Source: an uncultured Mogibacterium sp. (lineage in GTDB: Bacteria; Bacillota_A; Clostridia; Peptostreptococcales; Anaerovoracaceae). From it: a DNA stretch of 7,798 bases. The notes under the pieces are model-generated. The model saw only the letters and a program-made list of their open reading frames with translations. It did not search any database and had not been told where the DNA came from. The DNA lies in NCBI RefSeq assembly GCF_938039775.1, contig NZ_CALHTQ010000008.1:1-7798 (forward strand), written 5' to 3'. Each line of letters opens with the position of its first letter. The first letter of the stretch is position 1. The position numbers and the translations under genes are program-made. Positions 1 through 4,841 of the stretch are shown one piece after another.

Positions 1-3
1 TTG

Positions 4-32
4 ATTTTACTATCTGGGGCACAAAAAGTCAA
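4..32 (-). promoter_or_regulatory. Sigma-A type promoter pointing out of the left window edge
   Basis: On the minus strand there is TTGACT (27-32), a 17-base spacer, then TAAAAT (4-9). Each hexamer matches the housekeeping consensus at five of six positions, and the spacing is optimal. Transcription would start just outside the window, so this promoter probably serves the next gene downstream rather than any gene seen here. It lies about 40 bases after the stop codon of the CmpB-like gene. No intrinsic terminator is visible between them, so read-through from the polyphosphate operon into that next gene is possible. The call rests on sequence match alone. Confidence 0.6.
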
Positions 33-70
33 CAAATGCACACCATGTATGTTGCCAAGAACATGCCGAT

Positions 71-976
71 TTATTTACCTCTGTCCTTGAGTCTTTCCTT
101 TATTTTCTCAACGATTTCAACATGATTAACAATTCTCAAATCTGGATATGATTTCAGTATTCTGCCCGTACCAAAGAATCTACTCTTGCGAACTTTCTTG
201 TAAAACTCTTCTCGAGCAAGTTCGTAGTCTTTCTTCATCTCTGCTAGCTCTAGGCTAACTTCTGCCCTTCTATCAGCTGCAACATCCCTCATTTCAGCTT
301 CAAACAAAGTGCTTTGTGCCTTATATTCGTCGACTTTCTCCATTGCGCTCAAGGCATCTTTACCTATTCTCGTACTCAAAGAATCGCTAAATTCAGTCAT
401 AGATTTCTGCATATCATCAAGGCGGGTAATCCTCTTGTTTAGCCCAAGCGTAATCATTACCGATACAGCAAAATCTGCGATAAATGCGATATATGCGATA
501 AATAATAATACTATACCTATTTTAGAATCTAATAATCCACCAAATACCATTTCGATGAACGGATGAATTTTTCTAACTACAACGAGAATTCCGAAGCCCC
601 ATATAATACTGAATTCAAGACATATATACCCGTGATAATTAAACGGTTTCTTGGAGTAGTCCCACCATCTAGCGTGAAAGATTTTTAAAAGTGCATATCC
701 ACCAACGAGCTCCAGCATAGTCGATAGTAACATTCCAAGAAGAAACACTTTGGTATCATTTGAAAACGAGCTTTGGTCTAGACCAAACAACTTTACGAGT
801 AGAATTACAAAAAGTGAACCAAAGCCATAGATTGGGCACACAGGCCCATTAAGAAATCCTCTATTCACAACTATACCTTTGCTTACGGCTTGATAAACTA
901 CTTCTGTAACCCAGCCGATTACTGCATAAACTAGAAAAAACAGCGCAATATCTGTAAATAGATATCCAGCAATCAT
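71..976 (-). CDS. CmpB-like (PF06541-type) multi-pass membrane protein with C-terminal coiled coil
   Basis: A 301-residue membrane protein. About five hydrophobic segments are visible (roughly residues 8-27, 47-66, 76-99, 117-136 and 153-178). Motifs resembling the family named 'putative ABC transporter permease, CmpB' are NRGFLNGPVCPIYGFG (38-53), WWDYS (104-108) and GYICLEFSIIWG (117-128). After the last membrane segment comes a long charged, heptad-like helical stretch (about 183-265), probably a cytoplasmic coiled coil, then a basic tail with RILKSYPDLRIV (272-283). The transporter label comes from family naming; no ATPase partner or binding site is seen, so transport is unproven. The ATG follows AAGGGGGG by four bases, which supports this start. 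It is the third gene of the ppx-ppk operon, 12 bases after the ppk stop, so co-transcription is very likely. Its link to polyphosphate is an inference from context only. Confidence 0.75.
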   Translation of the reverse strand: MIAGYLFTDIALFFLVYAVIGWVTEVVYQAVSKGIVVNRGFLNGPVCPIYGFGSLFVILLVKLFGLDQSSFSNDTKVFLLGMLLSTMLELVGGYALLKIFHARWWDYSKKPFNYHGYICLEFSIIWGFGILVVVRKIHPFIEMVFGGLLDSKIGIVLLFIAYIAFIADFAVSVMITLGLNKRITRLDDMQKSMTEFSDSLSTRIGKDALSAMEKVDEYKAQSTLFEAEMRDVAADRRAEVSLELAEMKKDYELAREEFYKKVRKSRFFGTGRILKSYPDLRIVNHVEIVEKIKERLKDRGK

Positions 977-980
977 ATTA

Positions 981-988
981 CCCCCCTT
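981..988 (-). promoter_or_regulatory. Ribosome binding site with six-G run for the CmpB-like gene
   Basis: The minus strand reads AAGGGGGG, then TAAT, then the ATG at 974-976. This G run occupies most of the 12-base gap after the ppk stop codon. It is a usable Shine-Dalgarno site but an unusual one, because the usual A of GGAGG is replaced by G. Homopolymer runs of this kind are prone to slippage, so length variation between strains could tune translation. That last point is speculation. Confidence 0.6.
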
Positions 989-3052
989 TTACTTTAAACA
1001 GCCGAATTCAATCAGCAATTTCTCCTGACTGTCATGTATTATATCACTAGTTGCAATATTGACATAACAACCATCATGAAATAAGTACTTAGCCCTTACG
1101 TTATCAATCATATTCATATGCATCATATGCTTTATCTTCGCTATACAAGCATCATCGGTAATCGGAAAGGCAAGTTCAAATCGTTTGTCCATATTTCTAT
1201 TCATGAAATCCGCAGACGAAATAAATACTTTCTCATCAGATCCACTGCCAAATATGTATACTCGAGAATGTTCAAGAAACCGCCCTACGATACTGATTAT
1301 CTCGATATTATCAGTGTACCCATCTATACCCGGCAGAATCGTGCAAATTCCTCTAACTATCATTCGAACTTTAACGCCCACTTGTGATGCTTCTGCGAGC
1401 TTCTCTATAATCTCGCGGTCAGACACAGAATTTACCTTTATAAAAATTCTGCCTTTAGCCCCCTTCTTGCATTCACGATCAATAAGTTTAATAAGCTTAT
1501 TTCTCATGCTTCCTGGTGAAGCGATAATACATTTAAATTGCTCATCAATTATTCCGTTAACTGCATTATCAAAGAGCTCTGCAACTTCTTGCCCAAGCAG
1601 GCGGTTCGATGTGATAACGGAAAAATCCGTATACTGACGCGCTGTAGTTTCGTTGTAATTACCAGTACCAACTTGGGTTATAATCTCTCGCTCGTCAATT
1701 TTACTAAATGATTTTTTGAATACTATCTGACATATCTTGAAATGAACTTTATATCGTTTTGTTCCGTAATAAACCTCACACCCCGCATCTTTGAGCTTAG
1801 CGGCCCAATCCATATTGTTTGCTTCATCAAATCTTGCCCTTAGCTCTACGAGAACTCTAACCCGCTTACCGTTACTAGCAGCCTTAATTAAATATTCGAA
1901 AATCCTGGGGTGGCTAGTCATCCTGTATATGCTTATTTTTATCTCTTTAACCTTGTTATGAGAAGCTGCTTCCTTTAGTAGATTAAGAAGATTATCCATA
2001 GAGTCATACGGATATGCATCTAGCAAATCCCTTTCCATAACACGCTCTATAACACTTGAAGTTGACTTGTTTGTCGAGCTCGCTGGTGAAAATTCACGAT
2101 ATGAGTTCTCGGTAATTATGCGGCTAGATAAATGATTTTTTAAAACTGCTAGATGATTTAATGACGGTATATTCGAGCACTGCACTATTTCACCTGATGA
2201 TATTGCGAGTATTTCTGCTAGTTCCCCAATGAGGGTATCATCAATACTTTCGGAATATGAGAAGGCTCCAACGAAATCGGAACACACACGTTTGTCGAGC
2301 ATCTTTTTTATGCGCTCTACGGCACTTGCAGTGAGCTCAAAATCATCATATTCAAAGTCGATATCCGCATTTCTAAACGCCCTAAAAGCGATAAATTCCT
2401 TTGGTTCAAACGGAAAGCAAATCTGCTTAAGATATAGTCTAATCAGTTCAAGTGGGAGTAACAAACATAGCCCTCTAGAATTTTTTATAACTACACCCTC
2501 TAGAAGCGATCTTGGAATTTCAATAAGCATTAGTTTCCTATTGTTATCAGCATTAGTCTCAATGAGAATGTAATGATTACCATCCTTTATAAACTCTGAC
2601 ATCTCTTTTTTTTCTAGAAAACACGGTTTAATGTCAGAGGCAAGCTTCATAAGAAATTGTCCATCTAAAAAGTCGTAATCTACTTCCGAAAGTTCCTTGT
2701 GCGTACCACAAAAGACGCCAATACTTTTCAAATCATCATAAATCTGATTGATTAATGCCTCAGACTTCTCATTAATTCGGTTTATCTCTTTCCATATAAG
2801 ACTAATCTGCTCACCAGAAGTAAGCCCCGACATCGAGTCGCGAGCTACTGAGTCAATTTTTCTAAGATTATTTAGGCTTCCTACCCTAACTCTTATAAAC
2901 TCAGCAAGATTGCCCTCGTAAATCAAGCTAAACTTAATCCGTTCCAGAAGCGGATTTACTTTATTAGAAGACTCATTCAAAACACGCTCATTAAACTTAA
3001 GCCAGGAAAGCTCACGGTTTTGCGTAAAACCCTCGAGATAAAGCTCACTCAT
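989..3052 (-). CDS. ppk1: Polyphosphate kinase 1 (PPK1)
   Basis: PPK1 reversibly transfers the gamma phosphate of ATP onto growing inorganic polyphosphate, through a phosphohistidine intermediate. The 687-residue length is usual for the family. The N-terminal domain opens with NRELSWLKFNERVL (12-25), followed by GNLAEFIRVRVG (47-58). The catalytic core shows ISIYR (373-377), VELRARFDE (402-410) and YKVHFK (434-439), with His437 matching the autophosphorylated His435 of E. coli. It continues with GTGNYNETTARQYTD (462-476), FLEHSRVYIF (592-601) with His595 matching the second conserved histidine, and SADFMNRNMDKRFE (613-626). Arg377 and Arg407 fit the conserved phosphate-binding arginines. All key residues are present, so the enzyme should be active. 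One oddity is NLAEF where many family members have NLDEF. GAGGAG sits six bases before the ATG, and the gene begins 12 bases after the ppx stop. Confidence 0.96.
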   Translation of the reverse strand: MSELYLEGFTQNRELSWLKFNERVLNESSNKVNPLLERIKFSLIYEGNLAEFIRVRVGSLNNLRKIDSVARDSMSGLTSGEQISLIWKEINRINEKSEALINQIYDDLKSIGVFCGTHKELSEVDYDFLDGQFLMKLASDIKPCFLEKKEMSEFIKDGNHYILIETNADNNRKLMLIEIPRSLLEGVVIKNSRGLCLLLPLELIRLYLKQICFPFEPKEFIAFRAFRNADIDFEYDDFELTASAVERIKKMLDKRVCSDFVGAFSYSESIDDTLIGELAEILAISSGEIVQCSNIPSLNHLAVLKNHLSSRIITENSYREFSPASSTNKSTSSVIERVMERDLLDAYPYDSMDNLLNLLKEAASHNKVKEIKISIYRMTSHPRIFEYLIKAASNGKRVRVLVELRARFDEANNMDWAAKLKDAGCEVYYGTKRYKVHFKICQIVFKKSFSKIDEREIITQVGTGNYNETTARQYTDFSVITSNRLLGQEVAELFDNAVNGIIDEQFKCIIASPGSMRNKLIKLIDRECKKGAKGRIFIKVNSVSDREIIEKLAEASQVGVKVRMIVRGICTILPGIDGYTDNIEIISIVGRFLEHSRVYIFGSGSDEKVFISSADFMNRNMDKRFELAFPITDDACIAKIKHMMHMNMIDNVRAKYLFHDGCYVNIATSDIIHDSQEKLLIEFGCLK

Positions 3053-3064
3053 TTGAAGCTCCTC

Positions 3065-3979
3065 TTAATTCTTGCTCAGTTCTTCTAGTTTATTCATTAG
3101 AAATCCTTCTCTTACTCCAGATTCTGAAACTGTTATCTCATCACAGCCAAGCTTATCCATAATAGTTTTTTGAATGCACATACCGGTAACTAGTGACTGA
3201 ACACGTTCTGGCTTCACTTTGAGGAGAGTTCGAATAAATTTCTTTTGGTCCTTAAAATATAGAGTAAATAGCTTATCATACTCACTAGCGTTTAAAGTTG
3301 ATGTACTCTTATTTCTATCAAATAGCTTATTTGCGAGTTTGCACGTAGCCCTAACAGTTCCGCCAATTGCATATATATGACCTGGTGATGCCTTTGTATC
3401 TACAGGAATCTGAAGTTTTTCTAGCATTTTTTCGGTATCTGCTTTTATCGATAGTAGTTCTTCTTCTGTCGGGAAAATTCCTTCAACATAACGATGATAA
3501 GCATTGAGAGATCCTATTGGCATCGTATCTGCAAATAAAATCTCATCACCTTTAAATAAAGAAATCTCTGTACTTCCTCCACCGCAATCTGTAAGCATAC
3601 CAGTAGCATCACCGATATCTTTCATGATGCCATAGTAATCATATATTGCTTCATCTTGTCCAGATATAACATCTACTTCAAATCCTGCTTCTGACTTGAT
3701 ACGTTCTACAATCTCTTTTTTATTTGTAAGCTCTCTAATGCTAGCAGTTGCTATTGCAAACACTTTAACGTCAGACATTCCATCAACGGCAATTTTAAAC
3801 TGCTTTAGGGCATCAATCATCACTTCAACACCCTCTGCACTCATCTCATTGTCACTTATATAACCAGCAATACCGCACGAGACTTTATTGCTCATAATCT
3901 GATTGAATGAATTATCAGCTTCTATGTTGTAAACTGCCATTCTTATAGTATTAGACCCAATATCAATTATTACATACAT
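3065..3979 (-). CDS. ppx: Exopolyphosphatase / pppGpp phosphohydrolase family (Ppx/GppA), short form
   Basis: Members of this ASKHA-fold family remove terminal phosphates from polyphosphate, or convert pppGpp to ppGpp. The 304-residue protein (ATG numbering) has IDIGSNTIR (5-13), ATASIRE (78-84), VISGQDEA (104-111, containing the expected catalytic Glu), DCGGGSTE (131-138), AIGGTVRA (204-211) and SESGVREGFL (285-294). It ends where the two-domain core ends and lacks the C-terminal HD-like domain of the roughly 500-residue E. coli enzymes. Such short forms are common in Gram-positives and actinobacteria. Substrate preference between polyphosphate and pppGpp cannot be read from sequence, but the ppk1 gene 12 bases downstream favours polyphosphate. 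The chosen ATG (3977-3979) gives a typical family N-terminus. An in-frame TTG two codons upstream (3983-3985) is the alternative start. It is the first gene of the operon, behind the promoter at 4024-4052. Confidence 0.92.
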   Translation of the reverse strand: MYVIIDIGSNTIRMAVYNIEADNSFNQIMSNKVSCGIAGYISDNEMSAEGVEVMIDALKQFKIAVDGMSDVKVFAIATASIRELTNKKEIVERIKSEAGFEVDVISGQDEAIYDYYGIMKDIGDATGMLTDCGGGSTEISLFKGDEILFADTMPIGSLNAYHRYVEGIFPTEEELLSIKADTEKMLEKLQIPVDTKASPGHIYAIGGTVRATCKLANKLFDRNKSTSTLNASEYDKLFTLYFKDQKKFIRTLLKVKPERVQSLVTGMCIQKTIMDKLGCDEITVSESGVREGFLMNKLEELSKN

Positions 3980-3990
3980 ATGCAAAATTA

Positions 3991-3996
3991 CCCTTC
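3991..3996 (-). promoter_or_regulatory. ppx ribosome binding site, ambiguous between two starts
   Basis: The minus strand reads GAAGGG here. The last G is 5 bases from an in-frame TTG (3983-3985) and 11 bases from the ATG (3977-3979). Strict spacing slightly favours TTG. Pairing the AAGG part in the usual anti-Shine-Dalgarno register gives about 9 bases to ATG, which is acceptable. ATG was preferred for codon strength and family N-terminus length. Confidence 0.5.
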
Positions 3997-4023
3997 ATGC
4001 TTAGTTTAACTTCAGTCCTAGTC

Positions 4024-4052
4024 ATTCTAACAAAATATCTCAACTTTATAAA
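4024..4052 (-). promoter_or_regulatory. Extended -10 promoter of the ppx-ppk-CmpB operon
   Basis: The minus strand carries TAGAAT (4024-4029, five of six matches) immediately preceded by TGT, an extended -10 element. A -35-like TTTATA (4047-4052, four of six) lies 17 bases upstream. Transcription would start near 4016-4018, giving a leader of about 37-39 bases before the ppx ATG. The -35 region shares bases with the T-tract of the preceding terminator. No operator or pho-box-like repeat was recognised beside it. Confidence 0.55.
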
Positions 4053-4086
4053 CAAAAAACACAAATTTAAATATATTTTTTGTGTT
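4051..4086 (-). terminator. Second, A+T-rich intrinsic terminator after lemA
   Basis: On the minus strand an 8-bp stem (AACACAAA at 4079-4086 pairing with TTTGTGTT at 4058-4065) encloses a 13-base loop. It is followed by a T-rich run containing TTTTTTG (4053-4059, partly shared with the stem). Only two G-C pairs are present, so the hairpin is weak alone and probably serves as a backup to the hairpin at 4101-4126. Confidence 0.5.
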
Positions 4087-4090
4087 ATTA

Positions 4091-4126
4091 AATAACAAAA
4101 TAGAGCGTATATAAGTGCACGCTCTA
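4091..4126 (-). terminator. First intrinsic terminator after lemA
   Basis: On the minus strand the perfect 8-bp stem TAGAGCGT (4119-4126) / ACGCTCTA (4101-4108) encloses a 10-base loop and is followed directly by TTTTGTTATT. It lies 29 bases after the lemA stop codon. With four G-C pairs in the stem it is a reasonable Rho-independent terminator that separates lemA from the polyphosphate operon. Confidence 0.7.
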
Positions 4127-4155
4127 CTCTTCATAAGGTAATTATTCCTCAATTA

Positions 4156-4719
4156 TTACTTACTTGTTCCAAAGTCAACCTTTACGTTTTCACGCTCTAC
4201 TTCGGAAGAAACTTCAAACATAGGCTTTGCTTCATATCCAAATGCTCTTGCAATGATTGCTGAAGGAAATACTCTGCATTTTACGTTGAACTTTTTTACA
4301 ACAGCATTGTAATACTTACGAGAATTAGCGATATCATTCTCAACTGATTTTAGCTGATCCATTAGCTCGATAAAGTTATCATTCGCCTTAAGATCTGGAT
4401 ACGATTCAGCAACGGCAAACAAACTTCTTAAAGTACCAGATAGGATATTCTCATTCTCAAGCTTTTCAGCAGTTGTAGATGAATTTCCAACGGCAGATCT
4501 AGCCTCTGTCACAGCCTTAAGTGTCTCTGATTCGTGAGAAGCATACCCCTTTACAGTCTCAACCAGATTAGGAATTAGGTCAAATCTCTTCTTGAGATAC
4601 ACATCCATAGTTGAAAAAGCTTCATCACAGCTTATAGCTAGCTTTACAAACCCATTATATGTAGCAATAACCCAAAGCAGCAGAAGTACGACTACCGCTA
4701 TAACTATCCAAATTACCAT
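4156..4719 (-). CDS. lemA: LemA family membrane-anchored protein
   Basis: A 187-residue protein with an N-terminal membrane anchor (about residues 2-20) and a helical domain. Recognisable LemA blocks are YNGFVKLAISCDEAFSTMD (21-39), KKRFDLIPNLVETVKGYA (43-60) with HE following, SRKYYNAVVKKFN (133-145), FPSAIIARAFGY (151-162) and a C-terminal VKVDFG (179-184). Length and block order are normal for the family. The short stretch before the anchor suggests an N-out topology, with most of the protein forming a helical bundle, as known for LemA structures. The biochemical function is not established. Its neighbour upstream on the same strand is a DUF2207 protein, a frequent partner, so a joint cell-envelope role is likely. 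The start is supported by AGAGGTG ending five bases before ATG. It may be expressed from the upstream DUF2207 promoter, from its own weaker promoter at 4775-4803, or from both. Confidence 0.94.
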   Translation of the reverse strand: MVIWIVIAVVVLLLLWVIATYNGFVKLAISCDEAFSTMDVYLKKRFDLIPNLVETVKGYASHESETLKAVTEARSAVGNSSTTAEKLENENILSGTLRSLFAVAESYPDLKANDNFIELMDQLKSVENDIANSRKYYNAVVKKFNVKCRVFPSAIIARAFGYEAKPMFEVSSEVERENVKVDFGTSK

Positions 4720-4774
4720 TTTTACACCTCTTCTTTATTAAAAAGTAATAACTATTAATATCTATTGATTCGTT

Positions 4775-4803
4775 ATATTAGCACATCAATTCGTTTACTT
4801 CAA
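4775..4803 (-). promoter_or_regulatory. Possible separate promoter for lemA
   Basis: The minus strand shows TTGAAG (4798-4803, four of six), a 17-base spacer ending in TGC, and TAATAT (4775-4780, four of six), which resembles an extended -10 promoter. An overlapping TATAAC three bases further on is a better -10 but lacks a good -35. The -35 lies inside one arm of the inverted repeat at 4795-4825. In such A+T-rich DNA this match could arise by chance. Confidence 0.35.
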
Positions 4804-4825
4804 CATGTGAAACGTTTTGAAGTAA
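4795..4825 (-). repeat. Inverted repeat / hairpin between DUF2207 gene and lemA
   Basis: Perfect 9-base arms TTACTTCAA and TTGAAGTAA are separated by 13 bases. In RNA the stem can continue, past one mismatch, for four more pairs (one of them G-U) to a three-base loop. It starts 16 bases after the DUF2207 stop codon. Neither strand has a T-tract after it, so it is not a standard intrinsic terminator. It may be an mRNA-stabilising or processing hairpin, or an operator for the possible lemA promoter, whose -35 it contains. Confidence 0.6.
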
Positions 4826-4841
4826 TATTATCATATAGTCT

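Noticed and set aside
1..70. Possible coding sequence or terminator hairpin after the CmpB-like gene
   Set aside because: The open frames here are only 20-30 codons and cut by the edge, lacking a start with a ribosome site. Only 5-bp stems without a T-tract were found; the promoter explains the clearest signal.
309..566. Plus-strand open frame of 85 codons opposite the CmpB-like gene
   Set aside because: Its hydrophobic stretches mirror the membrane segments of the real gene; there is no independent support.
1118..1637. Two overlapping plus-strand open frames inside ppk1
   Set aside because: They lie wholly within a well-conserved PPK1 gene, look like no known protein and have no convincing start signals.
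3986..4023. Phosphate-responsive (Pho box) or riboswitch element in the ppx leader
   Set aside because: The leader is under 45 bases, too short for a riboswitch, and no spaced direct repeat of Pho-box type could be seen.
4084..4096. Palindrome GTTATT-A-AATAAC
   Set aside because: A short, purely A+T-rich palindrome between the two lemA terminators. It shares bases with both and is readily explained by chance.
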